Shown here piece by piece: positions 9,801 through 18,258 of a DNA stretch of 64,000 nucleotides. Origin of the DNA: Chlamydiales bacterium (GTDB taxonomy: Bacteria > Chlamydiota > Chlamydiia > Chlamydiales > JAJFMA01); assembly GCA_030679955.1 (NCBI GenBank), contig JAUXSF010000036.1, positions 1 to 64,000 on the forward strand, written 5' to 3'. The notes beneath the pieces were generated by a model. The model made no database searches, was not told the origin of the DNA, and saw only the letters and a list, made by a program, of their open reading frames with translations. Position numbers and translations under genes: made by a program. How positions within the stretch are numbered: position 1 is the first letter of the stretch; the number at the start of each line of letters is the position of its first letter.

Positions 9801-10046
9801 ATCTCTGCTGCGAAAACACTGATCGGTCATGGCTGTAGTAAATGCCTTACCAGAAGGATCGCTCATCATGCGCGCCATTTGCGCTTGCAGGCATTTTTCT
9901 GAGCGCGTCTGCTCTTCGTCTGCCCAACGCACTAGTATGGCTGCTAAAGCAACGGAATCTTCACAGCGTTGCGACATAGCTCTTGGTATACCCTTAGAGC
10001 CGTCAAGTAATCGCTTTGCCTGTTGCCAATAAGTTGAGTTGTCCAT
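6753..10046 (-). CDS. putA: bifunctional proline dehydrogenase / P5C dehydrogenase (PutA type)
   Basis: Oxidises proline to glutamate in two steps. The N-terminal half (about residues 80-430) is the FAD-dependent proline dehydrogenase barrel, seen in RIVKGANLGMERVI and HLGIGSHNLFDI. The C-terminal half (about 510-960) is an NAD-dependent aldehyde dehydrogenase with PPWNFP, the general-base region LLAETGGKNA and the catalytic cysteine in GHSGQKCSACS. A tail of about 130 residues follows, with aldehyde-dehydrogenase-like ends but no clear function. There is no N-terminal ribbon-helix-helix DNA-binding domain, so it should not act as its own repressor. At 1097 residues it is in the normal range. 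Its 3' end overlaps the small secreted gene. Confidence 0.93.
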   Translation of the reverse strand: MDNSTYWQQAKRLLDGSKGIPRAMSQRCEDSVALAAILVRWADEEQTRSEKCLQAQMARMMSDPSGKAFTTAMTDQCFRSRDPYRVADQLAYLINNYGVPRYLSLPKRIGIGLFKWLGKLLAPLLVPMVKILLRHDISRVIMPGEAKALSRHLKMRQEQGVRINLNHLGEAILGEEEAKHRLGIYLEDLAKPDVDYISVKISTICSQLNLLGWDRTLDLLSERLRELYRAAGVKFVNLDMEEYSDLALTVALFQKVLDEPEFLHYSAGIVLQAYIPDSFKYQQQLTEWSLRRIARGGAPVKIRIVKGANLGMERVISSLHEWPQAPYSDKADVDANFKRMVHYGMHPKRAHAVHLGIGSHNLFDISFALLLRAEYSLEHEVIFEMLEGMADHTRRVVQTLAGGMLLYCPAAAADEFQNAIAYLIRRLDENTAPQNFLRHAFELKPGSPAWNAQVELFTEACKKIDSVSSLPNRIQDRSQKPVQPPFDGLFVNESDTDWALEQNRNWIREVIQKPENWTRPELMNLQELEVALSRARTQSSAEERSQVLWKVAQVFRRQRSALMNVMVHTCSKTAPEADVEIQEAIDFVEYYRRNILELHQHKDIRWSPKGIVVVAPPWNFPCSIPVGGIAAALAAGNAVIFKPAPEAVEVGMVVAQAFWEGGIDQNALQLIVCEDEPVGSQLIKDPRVSAVILTGATATAKHLMKLRPGLDLLAETGGKNAIIVTRMADRDLAVRDIVQSAFGHSGQKCSACSLLICEAEVYDDSNFMDQLRDAAASWLVGPTTNLSTRLGPLIREPGPDLLRGLTTLEAGESWLLKPKQSASDPLLWSPGIKVGVTPGSFTFKTELFGPVLSVVRAENLSQAIEYANATPYGLTSGIHSLDRREIDQWRQNIEAGNLYINRGITGAVVYRQPFGGCKESSFGPGIKAGGPNYLINLMHADNLGTSDSYQYFWDSYFSRTHLMGEVVGQENTLSYRPVPVALRVQKGDSAKDIERVRSAAAICGSPLEVSEGGEDGNFVEYISKHPFTRVRLLQPPGQALQKGLWDIGARVIVKPVVLNGRIELLNYLREVAVSYDYHRYGNLGDVDAEISTPREKF

Positions 10047-10088
10047 ATCGGCACATTAGCATTTAGCACTTTTTTGGCAGAGGAATTC

Positions 10089-10108
10089 AACGCGAAGACA
10101 CAGAGGCA
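10089..10108. repeat. dispersed repeat, CGCGAAGACACAGAGGCA copy
   Basis: AACGCGAAGACACAGAGGCA lies between the divergent putA and the muramidase-like gene. It belongs to the same family as the copies at 139, 19517, 45338, 50722 and 53057. Confidence 0.65.
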
Positions 10109-10206
10109 CAATTTGAATCCTTTCGATAATTTAGTGCTACGTCCTTTACAAAAAGCATTGTGCCTTATACCTTGTTGGAGCGACACAACCCTTAAGAGCT
10201 TTTTGG

Positions 10207-11448
10207 ATGAAGAAACCGCTTCTATTAATATTTCTGCTACTGATTCTTCACCCCTTATGCGTCTTTTCACTAGAAGTCGGCGCAGACGTTCTTCTGTCAG
10301 GACAACATGACGCTCTTCTAAAAGGTAAACGTATTGGGTTGATTACCAACCACACAGCTATTAATAGCCAACGCCGCCACACCATCGACCTTTTGAAGGC
10401 GCATGCCAAGAAGAAGGGCTTTACAATCGTCGCGCTCTTTGCTCCGGAACACGGCATCAAGGGAGATTCTCATGCCTCCGAAGATATTAAAAATGAGACA
10501 GATCCCGATGGCGTCCCCATCTACAGCTTACACGGGGCCACCAGGCGCCCAACCAAGGAAATGCTGCAAGATATCGATTTGCTGCTGTATGACATCCAGG
10601 ACATCGGTTCCCGATCATACACCTTTGTTTCCACTCTCTTCTATGCCATGGAAGAGGCGGCCAAGTCTAACATCCCTGTAGTTGTCCTGGATCGCCCGAA
10701 CCCTATCAATGGCCTAACTGTTGATGGATGCATGATGGAAGAGAAGTGGCGCTCTATCGTAGGTTACATCAACGTCCCTTATTGCCACGGCATGACAGTG
10801 GGTGAATTAGCGAGCTACTTCAACGACGAATACAAGACCAATTGTAAACTCCACATTATCCCTATGCGTGGCTGGAAACGCAGCATGACCTTTGAAGACA
10901 CTGACCTAACCTGGATTCCTACCAGCCCAAATATTCCGGAAGCGTCTACTCCATGGTTTTATCCCGCTACGGGCATACTGGGCGAGCTGCAGATCGTCAG
11001 CATCGGCATCGGGTATACTCTTCCCTTCAAAGTCGTAGGAGCTCCGTGGATCAACGCCGAAGAGTTTGCTGATAAGCTAAATGCACAAAAATCCCCCGGG
11101 GTAACATTCATCCCGTTTCACTTCAAGCCCTTCTCAGGCAAGTTTGCACAGCAGCCTTGTCAAGGCGTTCTGCTGACTGTTTCTGACCCCAAAGCATACA
11201 AACCTGTTCAAACTCAATATCTTCTGATTGGCATGCTTAAAAGCTTGTATCCCAGCCCTTTTCATGATGCTCTGGAAAGATCTAAGGAGCGTCGAGATAT
11301 GTTTGCAAAAGTTAATGGTACAGACGACGTCTACCGTATCATATCAGAAGAACGTTATGTCGTTTGGCCGTTAAAAACCTTACATAAAGCCGAACGTCAG
11401 GCGTTTCTGAAGAAACGACAAACCTACCTTATCCCAGCTTACTCTTAG
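10207..11448 (+). CDS. secreted NamZ/DUF1343 family protein, putative exo-beta-N-acetylmuramidase
   Basis: A 413-residue protein with a signal peptide (about residues 1-21). Family hallmarks are GLITNHTAI, LFAPEHGIKGD, LLYDIQDIGSRSYTF, VVLDRPNPI and YCHGMTVGELA. Characterised members (NamZ of B. subtilis and Tannerella) remove terminal N-acetylmuramic acid from peptidoglycan fragments. In a chlamydia-like cell with little or transient peptidoglycan, a role in fragment turnover or recycling is an inference. The ATG is poorly supported by a ribosome binding site, but the signal peptide starts exactly there. A small hairpin (about 11464-11485) follows the stop. Confidence 0.85.
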   Translation: MKKPLLLIFLLLILHPLCVFSLEVGADVLLSGQHDALLKGKRIGLITNHTAINSQRRHTIDLLKAHAKKKGFTIVALFAPEHGIKGDSHASEDIKNETDPDGVPIYSLHGATRRPTKEMLQDIDLLLYDIQDIGSRSYTFVSTLFYAMEEAAKSNIPVVVLDRPNPINGLTVDGCMMEEKWRSIVGYINVPYCHGMTVGELASYFNDEYKTNCKLHIIPMRGWKRSMTFEDTDLTWIPTSPNIPEASTPWFYPATGILGELQIVSIGIGYTLPFKVVGAPWINAEEFADKLNAQKSPGVTFIPFHFKPFSGKFAQQPCQGVLLTVSDPKAYKPVQTQYLLIGMLKSLYPSPFHDALERSKERRDMFAKVNGTDDVYRIISEERYVVWPLKTLHKAERQAFLKKRQTYLIPAYS

Positions 11449-11499
11449 GCTTCCTGGCACCAATTTTGCATATGGATGTGCAAAACAAGAGGTGTAGCT

Positions 11500-13179
11500 A
11501 TGGAAAGTCTCTCAAGTCACGGTCCCTCTGTCGTTGAAATTCACCAAGATATTGCCAATATCAAAACAGAAATAGCTACGGTCCGTTTTGAAGCTACACA
11601 GCTCCTGGATAAAACGATCAGCGGATTAAGGGAGCAGATGTCTGCGCCCCGTATAGTGCCCGAAGGAAAACATTTCGCCAAAGCCTCGAGAAAATATGAG
11701 GCATCCGTCAACAAACAAATTCGTGGCCTTGAGAAACTAAAAAATAAAATTGAAGAGTCCGACATCAAGAATGCTAAACAGGCTGAAAAGCTAATTAGCA
11801 AGGTCTCTGAACAAATTAAGAAGACCCAAATCGGTAGCGTCAAATCGGACAGTGAAGATGTCCTCGAGTTGAAAGCAAGGCTAAGACAGCTAACAACTCA
11901 TTTAAAAACAACCAGCGACAAGATTGGTACAGTAGCAAGCCGGGAAATGACTGTTGCCTTGCCTCTTGATCGTAGAATCAAACGCATTCTGTCACGCATC
12001 GCGCATATTAAGGGCGACCCTACCTTGCCAAAGTTGGAAAGAAAGGCTGCTGAACTAGAAAGACTGATAGGCAAAAAAGAAGCGTGGATAGCCCCAAAAG
12101 AAAGCTCCAACCAGCAAAAAATGACTGAGGCAACTCAAAGGATGACTGATCTACGCGACTCTCTACACACCGGCAGAGAACTCATTTCGAGCTGGATTGA
12201 GGCGCAGCTGCAAGCACTGGCTCCCGAGGTTGAAGAATGCGCCTATTCTGTAGAATTCGCATCCAGCAACGTGGATTTATACCAAGCGGACGTATCAGAG
12301 CTTACGAACATCTCGACTATTTTAAAGACTGGTGATGCAACAAATAGCAAATTAGCCTTGGAAAGGAGACTTGCGGGAATACATGTTCGACATGAGGAAG
12401 CTGTAGAACAGCTACGAGACACGAAAGCAACGATTGCTGACCTTAAGGCAAGCCTTCCTGATCTAGAAGGCCAAGGAATCGCCAACCTACGTATACAGCG
12501 GGAAGACCAAAAGGGTATTCGCGATGTAGCAATTCAGCTTAGAAAAAGGGCTGAAGCTGCTGTTGAAGCAGGCTTGGGCGACCCCGAGGAGCTCCAAGCG
12601 GAATTAAAAGCCGCCCAAGACCTGGTAAAAATCAATCAAGACATGGTGGATGAGTTACAAGCGCAAATCAAAGCGGTGATGCCCAAAGTGGCAGAAGAAG
12701 CAGCCACGAGGATCAAGGACCTAACTAAGGACAGAGAAACTTTAGAGGGCAAAATCCAGTCATTCAAATCATCTCAAGACACTGTTATGCAAATGATTGC
12801 GGATGTAGGTAAAGGCAAGCTTAAACAAGTTCGTAAGCTGATTGAAGAGCAGAAAGCCAAAACCGCACCACGGCTGCGTGATTTTAAATTAGGCCTAGAA
12901 CACGTCAAGCGGCCGATGCGTAAACAGCAAAGACTCGAAAATCTACAAATACTGTTGGAGCGCATGACCTCTGATGACTTTAGATTACCTGAACCGAGTA
13001 GCCGCAATCAAAAAGACATTGATGCTTGGGTCAAGCAAGTTGATGCATCGATCAAAAACATCAAAGAAGCCTTCGATGGCATTGTTATTGATATACCTCT
13101 AGGTGCCAATCCTATACCTCCCGAGGCTGGGCAGCCACAACCCCCTGACGAAGTGGATTGGGAAGACATACCTCTATAA
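11500..13179 (+). CDS. long coiled-coil protein of unknown function
   Basis: About 559 residues, almost wholly helical, with heptad-like charged stretches from about residue 10 to 510. There is no signal peptide or membrane segment. The ATG at 11500 is preferred because AAGAGG lies just upstream; an in-frame ATG at 11476 lacks one. The C-terminus is different: a Pro-rich linker (PIPPEAGQPQPP) followed by an acidic end with one Trp, DEVDWEDIPL. I do not recognise the family. Size, composition and the company of other unknown soluble proteins fit a secreted effector, but no chaperone gene is adjacent. A rho-independent terminator follows, overlapping the next gene's leader. Confidence 0.75.
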   Translation: MESLSSHGPSVVEIHQDIANIKTEIATVRFEATQLLDKTISGLREQMSAPRIVPEGKHFAKASRKYEASVNKQIRGLEKLKNKIEESDIKNAKQAEKLISKVSEQIKKTQIGSVKSDSEDVLELKARLRQLTTHLKTTSDKIGTVASREMTVALPLDRRIKRILSRIAHIKGDPTLPKLERKAAELERLIGKKEAWIAPKESSNQQKMTEATQRMTDLRDSLHTGRELISSWIEAQLQALAPEVEECAYSVEFASSNVDLYQADVSELTNISTILKTGDATNSKLALERRLAGIHVRHEEAVEQLRDTKATIADLKASLPDLEGQGIANLRIQREDQKGIRDVAIQLRKRAEAAVEAGLGDPEELQAELKAAQDLVKINQDMVDELQAQIKAVMPKVAEEAATRIKDLTKDRETLEGKIQSFKSSQDTVMQMIADVGKGKLKQVRKLIEEQKAKTAPRLRDFKLGLEHVKRPMRKQQRLENLQILLERMTSDDFRLPEPSSRNQKDIDAWVKQVDASIKNIKEAFDGIVIDIPLGANPIPPEAGQPQPPDEVDWEDIPL

Positions 13180-13208
13180 TCTCAAGAAAAGCGAGAGACA
13201 GCAATTTT

Positions 13209-13230
13209 AGAACGAACTCTAATTCGTTCT
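13209..13230. other. inverted repeat AGAACGAA / TTCGTTCT
   Basis: Perfect 8-bp arms with a 6-base loop, 30 bases after the coiled-coil gene. There is no T-run after it, so it is a weak terminator candidate or part of the leader of the next gene. Confidence 0.4.
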
Positions 13231-13245
13231 CCAAACATAAATTAG

Positions 13246-13283
13246 CTCCCTGTTATGATTCTCAGATCAAACAGGGAGTTTTT
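13246..13283 (+). terminator. hairpin plus T-run overlapping the next gene's ribosome binding site
   Basis: CTCCCTGTT (13246-13254) pairs perfectly with AACAGGGAG (13270-13278) across a 15-base loop, and TTTTT follows (13279-13283). This is a standard terminator for the upstream gene. The 3' arm also holds AGGGAG, the only Shine-Dalgarno for the ATG at 13286, so folding would hide it. Confidence 0.65.
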
Positions 13284-13285
13284 CT

Positions 13286-14059
13286 ATGTCCAAGCGCTTC
13301 ATTGATTTGTCTATATCTATCGATAATAATCCCGCCTACGACCCACCAATGATGCCTGTGAAAGTAGACTATCATAATCACGAAGCTACTGTGGGTTCGC
13401 TACAGTTTGCGTTCCCGGGCCTGCAGCGCGAAGACCTACCCGACGGCGAAGGTTGGGCCATTGAACGCTTGGAGCTTTGGACTCACAATGGTACGCATTT
13501 GGATGCTCCCTACCACTACTCCAAGACCATGGACAATGGTAAACGCGCTATCACTATCGACGAGGTGCCTCTCGATTGGTGCTTCCGCCCTGGCATCAAA
13601 CTAGACTTCAGACATCTCCCCGACGGTCATATCGTAACAGCTAGCGAAGTGGAAAGCGAACTGAAGCGCATTGGCCATACTCTACAGCCTTATGATATCG
13701 TCATCATTAACACGAGAGCGGGAAGTGTCTCTGGAAAGCCCGAATTTCTATCCGCAGGGTGTGGCATGGGACGGGAGGCCACTTTATATCTACTGGAACG
13801 TGGTGTTAAGGTAACTGGGACGGATGCCTGGAGCTGGGATGCGCCATTCGCTCACACCGCCAAGCGCTGGGCGGAAACCAAAGACCCTAGCATTATCTGG
13901 GAAGGCCATAAAGCCGGTAGAGATATCTCTTTTTGCCACATGGAGAAGATGCACAATCTTGAGGAATTGCCCCCTCACGGCTTTACTATAGCGTGCTTCC
14001 CGGTGAAAATAAAAGGCGCGTCCGGAGGCTGGACGCGCGCAGTAGCGATTATAGATTAA
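13286..14059 (+). CDS. cyclase-family metal-dependent hydrolase (kynurenine formamidase-like)
   Basis: A 257-residue protein of the family that includes bacterial kynurenine formamidase (KynB) and polyketide cyclase-like proteins. The metal-binding signature is HNGTHLDAPYHY (about residues 72-83), and a later His-Glu region (CHMEKMHNLEELP) is also conserved in the family. It probably hydrolyses an amide or lactone bond in the cytoplasm. No other tryptophan-pathway gene is nearby, so the substrate is open. Its ribosome binding site is in the terminator hairpin just upstream. Its stop overlaps the stop of the converging transporter gene. Confidence 0.85.
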   Translation: MSKRFIDLSISIDNNPAYDPPMMPVKVDYHNHEATVGSLQFAFPGLQREDLPDGEGWAIERLELWTHNGTHLDAPYHYSKTMDNGKRAITIDEVPLDWCFRPGIKLDFRHLPDGHIVTASEVESELKRIGHTLQPYDIVIINTRAGSVSGKPEFLSAGCGMGREATLYLLERGVKVTGTDAWSWDAPFAHTAKRWAETKDPSIIWEGHKAGRDISFCHMEKMHNLEELPPHGFTIACFPVKIKGASGGWTRAVAIID

Positions 14060-15504
14060 GCGGCGATGGCTAGGGACTCTTCGAGTTCCTTTTCCTCGGA
14101 CACCACGGCATCAATCTGACGACCTAGAGAGCGTGTTGCAGTTATCCAAACAACGACAACACCGATAACTACCATGCCTACGATGGGTAGGCCGCCTCCA
14201 ACCGTTGTAAAGACAAGCAGCAGCGCTTGGTGTACAAAAGAGGCAGCAGATCTACCTGCACGTGATCCAAACCCATCCACAGCAGCCTTTCCTTGCGACT
14301 TAATTTCAGAAGAAAGAGGGATGAAGGCGAGGTCCTTGGTAACATCAAACAAGGAGTGTTTGGTTGCTCGTCCAGTGATGAACTGAACAGTACCAATGCC
14401 GACAGCTATGGTCATAATGATGTTTGCGTCGAATGGCAGCACATCGCGGAAGATTAGCAAGCTAAAGAACCCGATGCCGCACACAAGGTGTACAAGAGGG
14501 CTAACGATGGCAGTACCTGTCCAGCCAATGGACTTTAAAATCCTTGGCGTGAAAACAGCTAGCAGGATACTTAACACTCCGCACACAGTTGAGGCGTGTC
14601 CTAAAAACTCATTGTATTGGTTGAAGTCGCCATAAAACTCCTTAACCTGCGCCTTCCAAACCAGCTCAAACAGGTTCATACAAATGTTATATCCAATCAC
14701 CATGGTGGCCAGGGACATCAGATAACGCGATTTGAAAAGCGGCTTCAGCTGTTCCTTAATCGACTGAGGTGTCAGTTTACTGATAGGCTTGGGCATCGTT
14801 AGACGTTGACTCGTTTCACTGTCCACACCATTGTAAGAAACCCAGCGGAATAAGAACATGGACACCAGGCAACCGACCACTACCATGCCAATAAGCACGT
14901 AAATGGATGCATCCGGCACCAGCGAATTAGCCAGCATAGGTGCTTGACCGCCAAGCGTGCAACCAATTGAACCGCCAACACGTATCCAGGAGTAGGATTG
15001 TTTAGCCTCTGATAAAGGAGTGATGTCATTCGCCAAGCTCCAGAACATCACTGACGTAACCATTCCAGCCCAAAGCTCGGACATAACAAAGAAAACAGAA
15101 AACACCCAGTTTCTGATCATTCCGATCAAACCTTTAAAGCCAGAAGGAAGGGTTGTTGTGAGGTAATCTGCGAAGCTATCAGCAGAGAGAAGATCTCTGC
15201 ATGGGTAAAGAACACAGGCAAATATCACAAAGAAAATTAGGAAGAACGCGAAAACCATCTGTATCACTGTGACGATACCGTGATGACGTAGAAGGCGCGT
15301 GATCCACAAGGTGATCCCACAAGTCATCGGGAAAAGCATCCACAGTTGAATAAAGGGTATGGCCTCGGCCCCGGAGCCCTCTGCCGTAATTACTAAAGCA
15401 TCTTTGGTATTATAGAGAATATTATGCATGATGCAAATTAGGAAAAATATGAATCCCATCACTATAACCTTTCGACGAGAGCGACATCCGAAAATTTTAT
15501 CCAT
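14056..15504 (-). CDS. Npt/Tlc-family nucleotide transporter (ATP/ADP translocase type), copy 1
   Basis: A 482-residue carrier with about 11-12 membrane segments. Family motifs include NTKDALVITAEGSGAEAIPF near the N-terminus, SELWAGMVTSVMFW, NLFELVWK and the late Lys in QGKAAVDGFGSRAGR. The charged residues known to matter in plastid and rickettsial ATP/ADP carriers are therefore kept. Such proteins exchange host ATP for ADP or import other nucleotides and are a mark of obligate intracellular life (Chlamydiota, Rickettsiales). Whether this copy is an energy exchanger or a net importer cannot be told. It lies 44 bases after a paralogue on the same strand. Confidence 0.93.
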   Translation of the reverse strand: MDKIFGCRSRRKVIVMGFIFFLICIMHNILYNTKDALVITAEGSGAEAIPFIQLWMLFPMTCGITLWITRLLRHHGIVTVIQMVFAFFLIFFVIFACVLYPCRDLLSADSFADYLTTTLPSGFKGLIGMIRNWVFSVFFVMSELWAGMVTSVMFWSLANDITPLSEAKQSYSWIRVGGSIGCTLGGQAPMLANSLVPDASIYVLIGMVVVGCLVSMFLFRWVSYNGVDSETSQRLTMPKPISKLTPQSIKEQLKPLFKSRYLMSLATMVIGYNICMNLFELVWKAQVKEFYGDFNQYNEFLGHASTVCGVLSILLAVFTPRILKSIGWTGTAIVSPLVHLVCGIGFFSLLIFRDVLPFDANIIMTIAVGIGTVQFITGRATKHSLFDVTKDLAFIPLSSEIKSQGKAAVDGFGSRAGRSAASFVHQALLLVFTTVGGGLPIVGMVVIGVVVVWITATRSLGRQIDAVVSEEKELEESLAIAA

Positions 15505-15548
15505 GATATTTATTATCTTCCTCCTGTAGGGAACTTTAATGTTTATTA

Positions 15549-17015
15549 CTAGGCAGCGACAGCTGCAGGTTCTACTTCTTCTGTTGACGCAACACTTTCT
15601 TTTTGATTAATAAGTCGGTTAAATTGCTTCCCAAGCGATGTAGTGGCCAATATCCACGCGCCAACACTGATGCAGAGAATTACAGCAACAGCGGGTACTG
15701 CGGTGCCAATACTGGAGAAGACTAAGATCAAAACCTGATGCGAGGCAGCAGAGGTACAACGTCCTATTCGCGAAATTGCCCCATCGATAGTCGCTTTACC
15801 TTTTAATTTAATTTCAGGATCTAAAGGTATATATGCCATGTCCTTGGTAGCGTCGAAAACCGAGTTCTTGGTAGCGCGACCACCGATATCCATTAAAGCT
15901 CCAAAGAAGACAGCCAGAAGTAATATAATGTTTGAATCGAAGGGAAGAAGGTCTCCAAAATACAGACAACCTAAGAAAAGACCACCGGTTGTCAGCAAAA
16001 TCAGAGGACATATCAACGCTGTTCTAGTCCATCCTAAGGAACCAATAATCTTAGGCAAAAAGGCGGCCAGAATCAGTGAAAGGACACCGATAGACATTGT
16101 TGTATAACCCAGACACGCATTGTAGTCGTTAAAGTTGGGATATAGTTTGTTGAGCTGATCCCGCCATACAAGTTCACCAAGACTTAGGACCAAATTGTAA
16201 GCGAAGACCATTATGCCCATGCATAATAGGTACTTTGAGCGCAGCAAGACGCCAAAGGCTTGCTTTAAGCCCATACTAGACGCAGAAATGTTAATCGGCT
16301 GTCTCAGACATTCATGTTTAGGGCCGCTAAGCAGCGTTCTATTCAGATGTCTGAAAAAGGCCAAGATAATACAACAGCTAGTTATCACTATGCTCATCAA
16401 CAAGTAAATGGTGTATTCAGCGGGCACAAAGCTTGTGAGGTAGGAAATAGAACCAGCTACAGTAGCTCCAAAATTGCCCCCCATTGCATACAGACCATAA
16501 TTGCTGCGAGCAGCTTCGACTCGAGTTATCTGATTGGCAAAGCCCCAGAATAGTACTGGAGTTACTAGGGCTGCCCATAACTCGGAAAAGGTGTAAAAAC
16601 CTGAAAATGTCCAGTTGCGCATCATGGATATCATCCCCTTGAAGCCCTTTGGAAGGACTTCTGTCAAGTAATCCGCAGTCTGGTGGGGATGTAAGATATC
16701 TCGTAAAGGATACAGGACGAAGGTAAAAAGCGTGAAAAAAGCGATAAAGGCACCTATAACGACGTAAAAGAGCTTTTCTTGACTGTACCGCGTAGCTATC
16801 TTAGTAAAAAGGTAGGTGGCTATCAGCGTCGCCGGCAACATCATCCAAACCTGGATAAAGGGAACCACTTCAGCACTGCCGCCCTGGGCAGTAATCACTA
16901 ATGAGTCTTTCATGTTGCGAACAACAGAATGAACGAAACAAATTAAGAAGCAGATAAGCATCATAGGCACTGTCATCGTATCTTGTAGACCTAGCCACTG
17001 ACGGATCCTGCGCAT
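15549..17015 (-). CDS. Npt/Tlc-family nucleotide transporter (ATP/ADP translocase type), copy 2
   Basis: A 488-residue paralogue of the downstream gene with the same layout: RNMKDSLVITAQGGSAEVVPF, SELWAALVTPVLFW, SLGELVWRDQ and KGKATIDGAISRIGR. It is clearly homologous but well diverged from its neighbour, so the duplication is old. In characterised chlamydiae one paralogue does ATP/ADP exchange and others import nucleotides; the two here may divide the work in that way. The gene is probably first in a two-gene transcript. The 210 bases upstream (17016-17225) are AT-rich and hold no gene. Confidence 0.93.
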   Translation of the reverse strand: MRRIRQWLGLQDTMTVPMMLICFLICFVHSVVRNMKDSLVITAQGGSAEVVPFIQVWMMLPATLIATYLFTKIATRYSQEKLFYVVIGAFIAFFTLFTFVLYPLRDILHPHQTADYLTEVLPKGFKGMISMMRNWTFSGFYTFSELWAALVTPVLFWGFANQITRVEAARSNYGLYAMGGNFGATVAGSISYLTSFVPAEYTIYLLMSIVITSCCIILAFFRHLNRTLLSGPKHECLRQPINISASSMGLKQAFGVLLRSKYLLCMGIMVFAYNLVLSLGELVWRDQLNKLYPNFNDYNACLGYTTMSIGVLSLILAAFLPKIIGSLGWTRTALICPLILLTTGGLFLGCLYFGDLLPFDSNIILLLAVFFGALMDIGGRATKNSVFDATKDMAYIPLDPEIKLKGKATIDGAISRIGRCTSAASHQVLILVFSSIGTAVPAVAVILCISVGAWILATTSLGKQFNRLINQKESVASTEEVEPAAVAA

Positions 17016-17225
17016 GCAACCTCAAAGGTTTATTGCAAAATTTGTTATGCTTTTAGTTTAATACTAATAATCTTTTAAATCAATGTTTATTAACTAATGA
17101 CAGTTGTTAGTTAACTATTAATAGCGAGTTATCTAGAGGACTAGTTTTTTAACCGACGAAGTCGAGATAAAACATATTAAGAGGATCAGCACATCCCTGC
17201 TGTGTGCAAAAACAGGCATGACAGT

Positions 17226-18248
17226 TTACAGTGGAGGCAGGATTGAGACGAGGCTTAATGAATCCAGGTCGCCTGCTGTGGGGCGAGCTTCAAGCTCGTA
17301 GAAATAATCTCCCTCTCCAAGGGGATAAACAGTTGTGACTTCGGCCACGTGCAGGCCCGGAGGTAGAATACCATCCAAACCTGTGGTGACAAGTAGGTCG
17401 TCCACCTTAAGAATAGAGATAGTAGGCTGATCCTGGCCGGAGCCCACAACCCTGCCGCTAGAGAGGTCTCGGGCGGGACCAAATTCATCGGCAAAATCAT
17501 AATTAAAGCCAATTCCACGCAAAGTACTCCCCTGGCGTCTCCAAAGAGGTGATGAACTACCATGTAATTCACCTTTGGCTAACAACCAGGTAGGACGCTG
17601 CGCTACCAAGGCCTCACGAACATCGAGAAGCGTCTCGAGGAGAACCTCGCGGTGTTTACCAGCAGGTAGAAGGGCACCATCTTGAGCAAGACCACTGGCG
17701 AGGGCATCTAGGTGTTCCAACAGCTGTTGACGCTGCGGCTCCCCACGGGCAGCGCGCACGGAGGGAGTAAATCCTGGATCAGTGATAAGACGCACTCGGC
17801 ATTGGTGCCGCTTGACCTCGTCAACGATTCCAACGAGTGAGTTTCCCACGACTACGGGGCTATTAATAGCCACTATAGAGCGGCCGCGGGCTTCGTTATC
17901 CGCCTCGCCTACATCCAACCAGCAAGTGCTGTTCCATGTATTAGGTAAGCGGTAAATGATACGTGCGGGAAGTGCTACTTGCTGCAGCTCGACAGCCCTC
18001 TCTTCAAACTCCAGCAACTCTATAAGCCGCTCGACTTGACTTTTTAGCTGAGAATTCTCTAAGGCAAGGGCGGCGTAGGCCTCTTCTTGGGCCAAATCTC
18101 GCGGAGTGAGCGCAGTAGATCGCTGCCAAAGGGGGGCAAGTACAGATACTAACGAGCTCCGCAAGCGTTTAGAGAACGCCACAGGCAAGCTAAGAAGGAG
18201 CACAATGGTCAGACCCATCCAAAGATATGAGCGAAGACGCTGACCCAT
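17226..18248 (-). CDS. mreC: rod shape-determining protein MreC
   Basis: A 340-residue protein with one membrane segment (about residues 9-26), a short coiled coil (about 50-85) and the MreC beta-barrel region, seen in ARIIYR, VAINSPVVVGNSLVGIVDEV and VRLITDPGF. MreC links cytoplasmic MreB to the wall synthases; in chlamydiae that system drives polarised division. An insertion of about 60 residues between the two barrel halves (after VRAARGEP) is longer than in model MreC proteins. The gene lies 10 bases behind the aminotransferase, the same neighbour as in Chlamydia as I recall, and is co-transcribed with it. Confidence 0.82.
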   Translation of the reverse strand: MGQRLRSYLWMGLTIVLLLSLPVAFSKRLRSSLVSVLAPLWQRSTALTPRDLAQEEAYAALALENSQLKSQVERLIELLEFEERAVELQQVALPARIIYRLPNTWNSTCWLDVGEADNEARGRSIVAINSPVVVGNSLVGIVDEVKRHQCRVRLITDPGFTPSVRAARGEPQRQQLLEHLDALASGLAQDGALLPAGKHREVLLETLLDVREALVAQRPTWLLAKGELHGSSSPLWRRQGSTLRGIGFNYDFADEFGPARDLSSGRVVGSGQDQPTISILKVDDLLVTTGLDGILPPGLHVAEVTTVYPLGEGDYFYELEARPTAGDLDSLSLVSILPPL

Positions 18249-18258
18249 GGAAAATCTC

